Origin: Streptomyces sp. NWU339
GTDB taxonomy: Bacteria > Actinomycetota > Actinomycetes > Streptomycetales > Streptomycetaceae
Direction: 5' to 3'
NCBI RefSeq assembly: GCF_003143855.1
Contig: NZ_QFRK01000045.1
Location: 13 to 59,263 of the forward strand
DNA: 59,251 nucleotides
A program made the translations under genes and the position numbers. Below the pieces are notes generated by a model. That model was not told the DNA's origin. It ran no database searches and worked only from the letters and a program-made list of their open reading frames with translations. Positions 16,372 to 24,275 of this stretch are shown here, in pieces. Each line of letters begins with the position of its first letter. The first letter of the stretch is position 1.

Positions 16372-16695
16372 ATGGCGGAGCGGCACGTGATGCGAGACCT
16401 CTACAACGTCCGGTTGCGGCCCACCGAGGCCGCCGACGCACCGCTGACCGACGAGGAGGAGCAGCGCTTCCGGGCCGTGCTCTTCAGCGAGCTCGGGAAC
16501 GAGATCGCCGACCACGGCTACGCGCGTTTCCCGGCTTACACGCCCGAGGACCGCCGTCGGCTGGTCGATGTCGCCCATCGCCTCACCGCGTACTGGGGAC
16601 AGCAGGTGTTCGTCGAGGCCGAGGACCTCACTCGCCTGAGGCTCCACCTCGCCGGCCACGAGGCACGGCCGCAGACGCTGCCGACGCCCTCCTGA
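16372..16695 (+). CDS. Hypothetical protein
   Basis: 107 aa (or 101 from the ATG at 16390), with alternating charged helices (LTDEEEQRFRAVLFSELGNE, then YTPEDRRRLVDVAHRLTAYW). No domain recognised and no signal or membrane segment. Codon use is typical of the host. It faces the DUF397 gene tail to tail, 31 bp apart. Confidence 0.5.
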   Translation: MAERHVMRDLYNVRLRPTEAADAPLTDEEEQRFRAVLFSELGNEIADHGYARFPAYTPEDRRRLVDVAHRLTAYWGQQVFVEAEDLTRLRLHLAGHEARPQTLPTPS

Positions 16696-16726
16696 GCCCC
16701 ATGCCGGCAACGGCCCCGCGTGCGTG

Positions 16727-16924
16727 TCACAGCTCCTTGCCCGACTCCTTCAGGGCATCGAGGAAGGGAGTGAAGACGGTGGTGGGGAAGGTGAGGGTGG
16801 CTCGGGTGGGGGCCTTGGAGTCACGGACGGCGACACGGGTGGGCGAGTTCGCGATCTCCACGCACTCGTTGCCGTCGTCGGGACCTGAGTAGGACGACGT
16901 ACGCCAGTTGTCCATGCGCCTCAC
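16727..16924 (-). CDS. DUF397 protein (second copy)
   Basis: 65 aa with the core NWRTSSYSGPDDGNECVEIA and VAVRDSK, and a C-terminal FTPFLDALK. The start is a GTG that overlaps the stop of the upstream XRE gene (GTGA). This copy belongs to the complete three-gene WhiJ-like arrangement with the XRE regulator and the divergent ATPase at 17980. Confidence 0.92.
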   Translation of the reverse strand: MRRMDNWRTSSYSGPDDGNECVEIANSPTRVAVRDSKAPTRATLTFPTTVFTPFLDALKESGKEL

Positions 16925-17751
16925 AGCTCTTTCGCCAGTCGGCCGATGAAGTCACGTGACCGTGCGGGGTCGAGTGCTACCGCCTCCACTTTACGGAAGC
17001 GAGTTCGAAAGGCACCGAGCTGTGCTTCGGAGTCGATGAAGGCCGAGCCGTGGGGTACGTCACGCACCACCGTGTCCAGCCTGGGCACGGGGCCACCCAC
17101 ATAGGTCATGGTGCTGGCGGCTCTGGCGAAGCCGTCCAGGTCGAACGGGATGACACGCATGGTGATGTCGTCCGCTTCGGAGAGCTCCAGGAGTCTGGTG
17201 AGTTGAGCCCTGGAGGTGGCCCGGTCACCGACCCTGATCCGCAGGGCCGCCTCGTGGATGACCAACTCGTACGGGAGAGTGATCTCCTGGGACGTCATTC
17301 GGTGACGGACACGCAACTCGAGTTCGTTCGGCGTGAGTTCCGGTACCCGGCCGGAGAAGACGGCACGGGCGTAGGCCTCCGTCTGCAGGAGGCCCGGTAC
17401 GTAGAGAATGGCCACGTCGCGTCGGAACAGGGCGTGGTGGTTCAGTTCGGAGAGGTCGAGGAACGACGTGGGCAGCAGGCCCCGGTACTCCTCCCACCAG
17501 CCGCGTGTCCGGTCGGTGGCCATGGCGACCAGGGCGTCGATGAACTCCTCGTCCGTACAGGCGTAGTGGGACACGAGGCGACGGAGCCGCTGTTCACTCA
17601 CGCCTGCCAGCGCGGACTCGATATGGGTGATCTGGGCGGGGCTCACGCCCAGCAGGGCCGCCGCCTGGCGAGAAGTGAGACCGGCCGCTTCGCGCAGTCT
17701 GCGCAGTTCAGTCGCCAGTCGCATCTGGCGTGCCGTTGGTTCGCGCCTCAC
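16921..17751 (-). CDS. XRE-family regulator with DUF5753 (second copy)
   Basis: 276 aa from the GTG at 17751, which has GAGG close upstream. The helix-turn-helix covers about residues 10-65 (LATELRRLREAAGLTSRQAA then LLGVSPAQITHIESAL). DUF5753 follows (ILYVPGLLQTEAYARAVFSG onward). The length equals that of the copy at 3005-3835, but the sequences are only distantly similar, so these are separate loci rather than a recent duplication. The 228-bp gap to the divergent ATPase includes an AT-rich stretch (CTATATTTAGATCTA, about 17840) likely to hold promoters for both. Confidence 0.9.
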   Translation of the reverse strand: MRREPTARQMRLATELRRLREAAGLTSRQAAALLGVSPAQITHIESALAGVSEQRLRRLVSHYACTDEEFIDALVAMATDRTRGWWEEYRGLLPTSFLDLSELNHHALFRRDVAILYVPGLLQTEAYARAVFSGRVPELTPNELELRVRHRMTSQEITLPYELVIHEAALRIRVGDRATSRAQLTRLLELSEADDITMRVIPFDLDGFARAASTMTYVGGPVPRLDTVVRDVPHGSAFIDSEAQLGAFRTRFRKVEAVALDPARSRDFIGRLAKEL

Positions 17752-17979
17752 AGCCCTCGACCGCTCTCTGATCCAACGCGCCCGTAAGCGCGACTCGTTC
17801 GGTGTCACTTTACGCGACCGGCTTGCTACGTCTCTATATTTAGATCTACCGTCGGTGACGCATTGAACGCCAAGTGCAACCGGGGCACCGGAAGCGCACC
17901 GTTCCGTCCTGTCGTGACGGCTGCGGCAATGACACCGGGCCCCCCTCTGAACCCCTCCCTCACCGAACGGAGTTGACGC

Positions 17980-18441
17980 ATGCCTGAAAACGAGCCGTGG
18001 GAGTACTCCCTCCACATCCCCAACGACCTCCGCGCCGTCACCATCAGCCGCCGCACCCTCCGGCTGGTCCTGACCATGCACGGGCTGATCGGCCTCGTCG
18101 ATGTCGCCGAGTTGCTGGCGACCGAGTTGGTCGCCAACGCCGTGACGCACACCCAGGGTCCCGCCGCCCTCCGGGTCCGCTGGGCACCGCCGGGCACGCT
18201 GCGGATCGGGGCATGGGACGCGGACCCGGAACCACCGGAACCGCCGACCCTCTTCGAGCAGGCCGGCGAGCTGGAGACGGGTCGGGGGCTGGCCCTGGTG
18301 CGGGCCTGCGCCGACGTGTGGGGGTGGCACCCACTGTCCAGACACGGCAACCGGGGCAAGTTCATCTGGTGCGAGCCGGCTCTCACTCGCCCCGTCGCTC
18401 CACAGCCCCCGACCCCTCTGACGGCCCCGCAGACTCGCTGA
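17980..18441 (+). CDS. Anti-sigma-type histidine-kinase-like ATPase
   Basis: 153 aa of the RsbW/SpoIIAB-like HATPase_c group. The N box is ELVANAVTH, a G1-like region is WDADPEPPEP, and the G2 box is GRGLALVRACADVWG. Such single-domain proteins in Streptomyces may act as anti-sigma factors or partner the XRE/DUF397 proteins. GGAGTTGACGC precedes the ATG. The last codons and the 33 bp beyond the stop are repeated imperfectly at 22242-22347. Confidence 0.88.
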   Translation: MPENEPWEYSLHIPNDLRAVTISRRTLRLVLTMHGLIGLVDVAELLATELVANAVTHTQGPAALRVRWAPPGTLRIGAWDADPEPPEPPTLFEQAGELETGRGLALVRACADVWGWHPLSRHGNRGKFIWCEPALTRPVAPQPPTPLTAPQTR

Positions 18442-18474
18442 CACTTCCCGGCCACCTGTTGGATCTGCGCTCAC
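18367..18474 (+). repeat. Direct repeat A (3' end of the HATPase gene)
   Basis: This 108-bp stretch covers the last 25 codons of the HATPase gene and 33 bp beyond. A copy with about a dozen differences and a 2-bp length change lies at 22242-22347, ending at the same bases (TTGGATCTGCGCTCAC). The pair bounds a 3.8 kb accessory segment that contains an integrase fragment. Confidence 0.85.
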
Positions 18475-18632
18475 TTCTCTGCACTTCACTCAGACAAGTG
18501 ACGAATCAGCACTCCAGCTGTAGATCGTGGTCTTGCTGGTGGGCGTCCGGTGACAGCGAGGATTGATCGCCCAGCTCAGGTCCGATGCGACGGGACTTCG
18601 GCGGCTGGCGCATGATGCCCGGCATGGAGAGC

Positions 18633-19100
18633 ATGGTCGAGAAGATCAAGGTCTGGTTCCGGTTCGTTCCTTGCGAGGGGTGGCTCCCGCAGGACACCGA
18701 GGGTCTATGGGCTACGAGGCTCAGCGCTGACACGGCTCGCGTACAGAACGTCCCCTTTCTTCAGAACGGGGTGGCTGAGGGTGACGTCGTGCGGTTCCAG
18801 ACCGACTCGGAAGGGCTTCGCTGGGCCGTGGGGCGGGTCAGCTCCTCCGGCAACTGCACGATACGCGTTGTGCCTCTTCCTTCCGGGCCGCTGGGGCGCA
18901 GCCCTCAGGCAGTTCATCAGCATCTTTCGAGATTCGGGCTCGGTGGCGAGGTCTTCAGTGAAGACTTCCCGATGGTGGCCTTCAACGCACCAGCCGGTGG
19001 TGACTTCCACGGAATCAAGGCGCTCCTGGCCCAAGGGCAAGAGGATGGGTGGTGGCACTACGAAGTCGGCTGTGCCACCGATGAGTGGTGGAACGCCTGA
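18633..19100 (+). CDS. DUF4265 protein
   Basis: 155 aa from the ATG at 18633, which has GGAGA 4 bp upstream; in-frame ATGs at 18585 and 18612 are possible longer starts. The opening KVWFRFVPCEGWLPQDTEGL, then VQNVPFLQNGVAEGDVV and SGNCTIRVV match DUF4265, a small family of unknown function, common in actinobacteria and often next to mobile or defence-type genes. It is the first gene inside the repeat-bounded segment. Confidence 0.8.
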   Translation: MVEKIKVWFRFVPCEGWLPQDTEGLWATRLSADTARVQNVPFLQNGVAEGDVVRFQTDSEGLRWAVGRVSSSGNCTIRVVPLPSGPLGRSPQAVHQHLSRFGLGGEVFSEDFPMVAFNAPAGGDFHGIKALLAQGQEDGWWHYEVGCATDEWWNA

Positions 19101-19116
19101 TCTTCGCGCGCTCCGA

Positions 19117-19425
19117 GAAGGCCGTCCTTCGGGACAGCCGACCTTCGGACAGCGGACGTGTGCCCGTTGTCCCGCCCTGACCGTGCAGGTCTCCGAACGC
19201 CCGCGGCTCGTCGAGATCAGCGACAACCTCCTCGCACGCATCCTGGAAGCCGAAGGCGAGGGGCGGCTCGGCGAGATCGAAGGACTGCAGAGCAGCCTGA
19301 CCCACGCCGAGGGGAAGCTCGCTCAACTCGACGCGCAGATCTCCCGGCAGCAGGAGTCTGTCGACCTGGGAATTCCCACCTTCCGGGAGATCGTTGCTCG
19401 CACTACTGCGGTCGCCGCACCGCCG
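19117..19425 (+). pseudogene. C-terminal remnant of a site-specific integrase
   Basis: The frame reads RPSGQPTFGQRTCARCPALT, then RLVEISDNLLARILEAEGEG and LGEIEGLQSSLTHAEGKLAQ. It resembles the coiled C-terminal tail that follows the catalytic domain in a group of large Streptomyces tyrosine recombinases. The catalytic Arg/His/Tyr part is absent and the frame runs on without a plausible end. It lies just after the DUF4265 gene. Confidence 0.6.
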
Positions 19426-19572
19426 GAGCCTTCGTGCCCTGGACCGTTGCCGCCTCCGGCGATGGTCAGAGGACGTCGGCACCGATCGGAACAGTGCGGA
19501 AGCGGCATGACCGGGCCGGTGGCAACGTGTGCACCAGACTGCGGAGCCTCCTTCGACCGGGAGGGTCGCCTG

Positions 19573-20169
19573 TCACCGCAGCTGGTTGAATGCCTGGTCG
19601 GCGTCGGCTACGGCCTCGGGGTGGACGTCGTGGGCGGTGCGACCGTCGGCGATCTTCTGCCAGTTGGTCCGGGCGAGCACCCGTTGGACCGCAAGCACCT
19701 GGGCGGCCAGCAGGCGTGCCTGGATGCCTTCACCGAGGGCGTCCGCCAGTGCCTCCTCGTCCTCGAGCTGGTACCGCGTGAGCCGTCCTGCCAGGCTCGG
19801 TGTGGTGAACACCAGCCGATGGAACGCCACCACCTCGGGATGATCGTTGAGACCGGTGACGGGGTCGTACCGATCGAGGCCGGCCCGAAAGTGCCGGTGC
19901 AGCGCCGTCACCGGCTTGATGCCGGACCCGCGGTCACGTACGACGCGTGCTGCCTCGCCCTGGTGGTCCGCAAACCGATGCAGCACCAGGTCTTCCTTGG
20001 TGGGGAAGTACCGGAAGAGGGTCGGCTTGGAGATCTCGGCCGCCGCGGCGATGTCGTTGACCGAGACGCGGTCGAAGCCGCGCTCCAGGAACAGCGAGAC
20101 GGCCGCGTCGCCGATGGCGTCGCGCGTCCGCTCCTTCTTGCGGGCCCGCAGTCCCGTCGACTCGCTCAT
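19573..20169 (-). CDS. TetR-family repressor
   Basis: 198 aa. The N-terminal helix-turn-helix is RARKKERTRDAIGDAAVSLF, then FLERGFDRVSVNDIAAAAEI and SKPTLFRYFPTKEDLV (about residues 8-60). The C-terminal ligand domain resembles the MftR-like group (AEISKPTLFRYFPTKEDL start). The ATG at 20169 fits the family. It is divergent from the NmrA-type gene with a 54-bp gap, the classic layout of a TetR regulator and its target. Confidence 0.92.
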   Translation of the reverse strand: MSESTGLRARKKERTRDAIGDAAVSLFLERGFDRVSVNDIAAAAEISKPTLFRYFPTKEDLVLHRFADHQGEAARVVRDRGSGIKPVTALHRHFRAGLDRYDPVTGLNDHPEVVAFHRLVFTTPSLAGRLTRYQLEDEEALADALGEGIQARLLAAQVLAVQRVLARTNWQKIADGRTAHDVHPEAVADADQAFNQLR

Positions 20170-20194
20170 CTGACCACCGTAACATTCATGACCG

Positions 20195-20210
20195 GGTTGC
20201 TTTTTTAACC
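20195..20210. promoter_or_regulatory. Candidate TetR operator
   Basis: GGTT (20195-20198) and AACC (20207-20210) form an inverted repeat around TTTTTT-rich DNA, inside the 54-bp gap between the TetR and NmrA genes. GTAAC occurs on both sides (20180 and 20213). The site would overlap both promoters. Confidence 0.4.
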
Positions 20211-20223
20211 GAGTAACGTTTCC

Positions 20224-21123
20224 ATGGGCGGCGTGAATCAGAAGAGAGACACTCCTCCCGTGCTCGTAACCGGGGCGACGGGCCGGGTCGGCCGCGTCGT
20301 CATCGACCGACTCCTCGACGCGGGCGTGCCGGTCCGTGCCCTCACCCGTCGCTCCGAGGCGGCGGCAACGCTGCCGGCGAAGGTCGAGGTCTTCACCGGC
20401 GACCTCACTGTGCCCGAGACGCTCGACCCGGCATTGAATGGCGCCGGTGCCGTCTTCCTCGTCTGGACCGCCCCGCCTCAGACCGCCGCGGCGGTCGTCG
20501 AGCGGCTGGCAGCCCATGTGCGGCGGGTCGTCTTCCTCTCCTCTCCGCACCAGACGCCGCACCCCTTCTTCCAGCAGCCCAATCCCACGGCGGTGCTGCA
20601 CGCCGACATCGAGCGGCTCATCGCAGCCACCGGACTCGAGTCGACGATCATCCGGCCGGGGATGCTCGCGTCGAACTCGCTGGCCTGGTGGGCGCCCGCG
20701 ATCCGGGCCGGCGAGGTCGTCCGGTGGCCTTACGGCGCTGCCGAGACGGCACCGGTCGACGACCGCGACGTCGCAGCCGTCGCGGCGCGGACGCTCTGTC
20801 AGGACGGATACGTCGGAGGCGACTACGTCCTTACGGGCCCCGAATCGCTGACCCAAGCCGCGCAGGTCGGCGTCATCGGCGACGCCCTGGGGAACCGGAT
20901 CGCATTCGAGGAGATGACGCCGGACGAGTTCCGAAGCCTGTCGGAGGGCACGGCGCCCAGCTCGGTCGTCGACATGCTGCTCGCCGCGTGGAGCGCGGCG
21001 GTCGGACAGCCCGCGTACATCACCACTGCGGTGGCCGACATCCTCGGGACGGCGCCGCGAACGTTTCGCCAGTGGGCCGCCGACCACGCCACCGCGTTCA
21101 CGGAGGGTCCGGAGGGGTCGTGA
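20224..21123 (+). CDS. NmrA-like NAD(P)-binding oxidoreductase
   Basis: 299 aa, atypical short-chain dehydrogenase fold. The nucleotide-binding motif VTGATGRVGR lies near residues 15-24. VPVRALTRRSEAA, then VVFLSSPHQT and ESTIIRPGMLASNSL follow as in NmrA/YtfG-type quinone reductases or redox sensors. There is no canonical YxxxK catalytic pair. Probably repressed by the divergent TetR protein. No good ribosome-binding site precedes the ATG at 20224; GTG at 20233 is an alternative start. Confidence 0.87.
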   Translation: MGGVNQKRDTPPVLVTGATGRVGRVVIDRLLDAGVPVRALTRRSEAAATLPAKVEVFTGDLTVPETLDPALNGAGAVFLVWTAPPQTAAAVVERLAAHVRRVVFLSSPHQTPHPFFQQPNPTAVLHADIERLIAATGLESTIIRPGMLASNSLAWWAPAIRAGEVVRWPYGAAETAPVDDRDVAAVAARTLCQDGYVGGDYVLTGPESLTQAAQVGVIGDALGNRIAFEEMTPDEFRSLSEGTAPSSVVDMLLAAWSAAVGQPAYITTAVADILGTAPRTFRQWAADHATAFTEGPEGS

Positions 21124-21331
21124 CCTCGTCGACCGCGATCTGCGCCCCTGGCCACAGCCCTCAGTCCGCCGCCGCCCGGCCCCCGCCTCCGGGATGTGCC
21201 GGGCGCGTAGGTGCGGGAGGCTCAGTGGCCCGGGCATCGTGCGTACCGACAGGACGCGCAGCCTGCGGTCCAAGTGCACGATGTCGATGGGACATTACAT
21301 GCGGAAGGTGTGCGCGTCGCCTGCAGGCGTC

Positions 21332-21961
21332 CTAGGGGCGGCGGGCCAGTAAGTGGGCGTCGAGGAAGCCTCGCTCGGAGGCCGGGTCGTGGAGCAGCCG
21401 GGCGAACGTGACGAGCCCGGCCCCGGCCAGCAACTCTGCGAACCGGTCCACCGGCCAGCTATAGGCGGGCGTCACCTTGTGGTCGAAGCGGACCGGCTCC
21501 GGTCCCTCGGTCGCGAAGAACGAGACCAGGAACAGGCCCCCTGGTGCCAAAACACGTGCCTGCTCGGCGAGCAGCGCGGGCAATTTTCCAGGCGGGGTAT
21601 GGATCACCGAGTAGTGGGCCAGCACGCCGCCGAGCGCGCCGTCCTCGACCGGCAGGGCCTCCATCCGCGCCTCATCGAACCGCAGCGCCGGATGGGCCCG
21701 CCGGGCGTGGTCGACCATGCCCGGGGACAGGTCGAGCCCGAAGGCGTCCAGCCCCAAGTCGTGCAGCATGGACGTCAGATGACCGGGCCCGCACCCGACG
21801 TCGGCTGTCCGCGGGTTCCCCGTCCCGCGCACCAGCTCGGCGAAAGTGCCGATCATGTTCCGTGAGAACGGCTGCGTCTCCAACCGATCAGCGAACATCG
21901 ACGCATAGAGCTCGACGACCCCGTCGTAGGCCGCCCTGGTCTCGTCCTGGTGTTCCGCCAC
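21332..21961 (-). CDS. SAM-dependent class I methyltransferase
   Basis: 209 aa. Motif I is TADVGCGPGHLTSMLHDLGL, then AFGLDLSPGMVDHARRAHP, and the post-motif LAHYSVIHTPPGKLPALLAE followed by RVLAPGGLFLVSF: the Methyltransf_25/11 pattern. The substrate is unknown. The start is a GTG at 21961 without a clear ribosome-binding site. Preceding it, on the other strand, are the remains of a protease gene (22026-22232). The 208 bp between its stop and the NmrA gene show no feature. Confidence 0.85.
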   Translation of the reverse strand: MAEHQDETRAAYDGVVELYASMFADRLETQPFSRNMIGTFAELVRGTGNPRTADVGCGPGHLTSMLHDLGLDAFGLDLSPGMVDHARRAHPALRFDEARMEALPVEDGALGGVLAHYSVIHTPPGKLPALLAEQARVLAPGGLFLVSFFATEGPEPVRFDHKVTPAYSWPVDRFAELLAGAGLVTFARLLHDPASERGFLDAHLLARRP

Positions 21962-22025
21962 GGGGAAGAAGCTAACACCCGCGCCGTTCGCAGCCGTTCT
22001 CCGCCTTCATACCGGCTCCTACCCA

Positions 22026-22232
22026 TCCGGTACCTCGATGGTTTCCCCGTACATCGCGGGTGTCGCGGTGCTGTACCTGGGCGCCGACCCGGATGAGGCT
22101 CCTGCCGACGTCTCCATGGCACTGACCGACAACGCGCTGAAGGACGTCGTGCAGAACCCGGGTGAGGGTTCGCCGAACCTGCTGCTCAGCACCCAGTTCC
22201 TGCAGAAAAAGCAGCAAGATCACAACGGCTGA
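22026..22232 (+). pseudogene. C-terminal fragment of a subtilisin-like (S8) serine protease
   Basis: The frame SGTSMVSPYIAGVAVLYLGA, then DPDEAPADVSMALTDNALKD and GEGSPNLLLS matches the end of secreted S8 peptidases, including the catalytic Ser motif GTSM. The signal, propeptide, Asp and His parts are missing, and no upstream coding sequence joins it. It ends 9 bp before repeat B. Confidence 0.8.
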
Positions 22233-22241
22233 CATCTCCGA

Positions 22242-22347
22242 TGGTGCGAACTGGCTCTCACTCGCCCCGTCGCCCCACAGGCCCTGCCCCCTGATGGCCC
22301 CGCAGACTCGTTGACACTTCCCGGCCGGCTGTTGGATCTGCGCTCAC
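22242..22347 (+). repeat. Direct repeat B (copy of the HATPase 3' end)
   Basis: 106 bp matching 18367-18474 from TGGTGCGA through TTGGATCTGCGCTCAC at high identity. The copy is not part of any gene: the codons before it belong to the protease remnant. It either marks the far end of an inserted segment or is the tail of a second, lost HATPase gene. Confidence 0.85.
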
Positions 22348-22455
22348 CCGAGCGCGATACGTACACCTCAGGGCCAAGTGCTCACGGCCGGGCAACAGGC
22401 AGGGAGACCCGGCACCGTCCGACGAGCCGAAGCCGGGCCGCCCTTCGCGTACACC

Positions 22456-22611
22456 TCAAGCGCTGGTCCGTCTGCGGCGCCGCAGCGGTGCTGTCGCCCA
22501 CATCGTCAGACCGAACAGGGACAGGAGCACCGCTCCTCCGACGACGGTGGGGATCGCCCCGATGAAAACAAACATCAGCAGCGACTCCGCCCACGTCGGC
22601 TCCTCGACCAT
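22456..22611 (-). CDS. Small membrane protein, hypothetical
   Basis: 51 aa from the ATG at 22611, which has GGGAG 4 bp upstream. MVEEPTWAESLLMFVFIGAI is followed by a hydrophobic stretch through LFGLTMWATAP and ends in RRRRRTSA, giving one long or two short membrane helices with positive charge at the C-terminus. No family recognised. Confidence 0.45.
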   Translation of the reverse strand: MVEEPTWAESLLMFVFIGAIPTVVGGAVLLSLFGLTMWATAPLRRRRRTSA

Positions 22612-22691
22612 CGTGCTCCCGCCCTGCGCCATGAACACCACGACGTCGACAGTCGGCGGCCGGTTCCGGACGCACGCGTCGCGGCACCCCG

Positions 22692-22850
22692 CACGCCGAG
22701 GACGACGAGACGGCGCTCGGCGCGATCGAGGTGCTCGGCTCCAAGGCCGGAAAACCGGTCCGGGTCGTCGGCTTCGACGGCACGCCGGACGGCCGGAAGG
22801 CGGTCGGGGAGGGCACGCTGTACGCGTCCACCGCACAGCAGCCGGCCGGC
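22692..22850 (+). pseudogene. rbsB: rbsB remnant (ribose-binding protein, C-terminal part) in frame with rbsK
   Basis: The frame reads HAEDDETALGAIEVLGSKAG, then VRVVGFDGTPDGRKAVGEGT and LYASTAQQP, the hinge and ligand region of ABC ribose-binding proteins. About 200 residues before it and the last 30-40 residues after QQP are missing. The frame stays open and joins rbsK without a stop. rbsA and rbsC are absent, so the ribose importer has been deleted here and only this scar and the kinase remain. Confidence 0.8.
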
Positions 22851-22880
22851 CGCCCGCCCGGAACGACCCTATGGGGAGCC

Positions 22881-23798
22881 ATGGAGCACCAGTCCGTGTA
22901 CGACTACGACCTGCTGATCGTGGGGTCGGCCAACGCCGACCTGGTGATCGGCGTGGAGCGCCGGCCGGGCGCCGGAGAGACGGTGCTCGGCTCCGACCTG
23001 GCCGTCCACCCGGGTGGCAAGGGCGCGAACCAGGCGGTAGCGGCCGCCCGGCTCGGCGCCCGTACGGCCCTGCTGGCCCGGGTCGGCGACGACGCGCACG
23101 GGCGGCTGCTGCTGGACTCGCAGCGGGAGGCCGGGGTCGACACGGCGAACGTGCTGGTGGGCGGGGCGCCGACCGGCGTCGCGCTGATCACGGTGGACCC
23201 GTCCGGGGACAACAGCATCGTCGTCTCACCGGGCGCCAACGGCCGGCTGACACCCGCGGACGTACGCGCCGCCGGGAGCATCTTCCACGCCGCCCGGGTG
23301 GTGTCCACGCAGTTGGAGATCCCACTGGAGACGGTGGCGGAGGTGGCACGCACGCTGGCGCCGGGCAGCAGGCTCGTGCTGAACCCGTCGCCGCCGCAGC
23401 CGCTGCCGTCCGAGGTGCTGGCGGCGTGCGACCCGCTGATCCTCAACGAGCACGAGGCGAAGGTGATCCTGGGTGAGGCCCGCGTCGGTGAGGAGCCCGA
23501 GGACTGGGCACGGCTGCTGCTCGCGAAGGGGCCCCGGTCGGTGGTGGTGACGCTGGGCGGTGAGGGTTCCCTGGTGGCCTCCTCCGACGGTGTCGCCCGC
23601 GTCCCCTCCGTACCGGTGCGCGCCGTGGACACCACCGGCGCCGGGGACTCCTTCACCGCGGCGCTGGCCTGGCGGCTCGGCCTCGGCGACTCCCTCGCCG
23701 ACGCGGCCTCCTACGCGGCCCGGGTGGGGGCGGTGACGGTCACCAAGGAGGGCGCGCAGGTGTCCTTCCCGACGGCGGAAGAGGTAGCCGCCCTGTGA
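22881..23798 (+). CDS. rbsK: Ribokinase
   Basis: 305 aa, PfkB fold; phosphorylates D-ribose to ribose 5-phosphate. N-terminal IVGSANADLVIGVERRPGAG, the substrate motif PGGKGANQAVAAARLG, and the C-terminal DTTGAGDSFTAALAWRL with the catalytic Asp are diagnostic. The ATG at 22881 with GGGGAGCC directly upstream is preferred, although the frame is open through the rbsB remnant. Without the ribose ABC genes nearby it probably uses ribose from nucleoside turnover or an importer elsewhere. Confidence 0.92.
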   Translation: MEHQSVYDYDLLIVGSANADLVIGVERRPGAGETVLGSDLAVHPGGKGANQAVAAARLGARTALLARVGDDAHGRLLLDSQREAGVDTANVLVGGAPTGVALITVDPSGDNSIVVSPGANGRLTPADVRAAGSIFHAARVVSTQLEIPLETVAEVARTLAPGSRLVLNPSPPQPLPSEVLAACDPLILNEHEAKVILGEARVGEEPEDWARLLLAKGPRSVVVTLGGEGSLVASSDGVARVPSVPVRAVDTTGAGDSFTAALAWRLGLGDSLADAASYAARVGAVTVTKEGAQVSFPTAEEVAAL

Positions 23799-23903
23799 AG
23801 GGGAGCGGAATACTCGACCGGCGTCTCTCCGACACGTCGGCCGAGCCGGGCCACGGGGACGGGGTTCTGCCGTGCGTGGGGAAACTTCGACACGGAGAAA
23901 TTT

Positions 23904-23936
23904 CGAGGGGGCCCGGTACGTGACCGGGCCCCCTCG
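23904..23936 (+). terminator. Strong rbsK terminator
   Basis: A perfect 14-bp stem (23904-23917 with 23923-23936) around a 5-nt loop, beginning CGAGGGGGCCCGGT. It lies 105 bp past the rbsK stop. No long T-run follows, as is common in Streptomyces. Confidence 0.8.
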
Positions 23937-24275
23937 GTTCCCTCCCCCTGTTCCCTCCCCTGTCAGAACCTCTCGGATCCCCCCCGGGTCCCCCCACAGA
24001 AGTCCTGACAGCAAGTACGACCCGCGGGGTGCGGGGAGGGTTGTAGGTCTTCGCGAAAAAACTTTCCCGGCCTTCGGCCGGCTGCGAGTGCGGGTACGGA
24101 TACGGGTGCGGGTGCGGTGCCGGGGGTCCACGGCACCGTCGTCGCGCCCGAGCCGTGGGACGTTGTCCCCGACATGTCCGGATCACGTCACATCATGCTC
24201 AACGACGTTGCGTTCGCGACGGGTTGTGCGACAGCCTGTTCGAACAGGTTTGTGATGCGTACGTGACGCACGGGG
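23937..24275. other. Intergenic region upstream of the T7SS operon
   Basis: 339 bp without a gene. It contains C-runs (23940-23995), a hairpin CCGGCC-TTC-GGCCGG (24067-24081) which on the minus strand is followed by GAAAGTTTTTTCG and would act as a minus-strand terminator, and an imperfect hexamer repeat of CGGGTR type (24090-24118). The promoter of the secretion operon should lie in 24130-24270. Confidence 0.5.
24235..24270. promoter_or_regulatory. Two palindromes before the T7SS operon
   Basis: CCTGTTCGAACAGG (24235-24248) is a perfect 14-bp palindrome, and TGCGT-ACGTG-ACGCA (24256-24270) a perfect 5-5-5 inverted repeat. The second ends 5 bp before the first GTG. They are the best operator candidates for the toxin/secretion operon. 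Confidence 0.45.

Noticed and set aside
22242..22347. Repeat B considered as coding for a second HATPase protein
   Set aside because: Only the last two dozen codons are represented, no N or G box lies upstream, and the preceding sequence is a protease fragment.
24235..24248. CCTGTTCGAACAGG as a LexA/SOS box
   Set aside because: Actinobacterial SOS boxes have CGAAC on the left and GTTCG on the right; here the order is inverted (GTTCGAAC), so damage control of the toxin operon is not supported.
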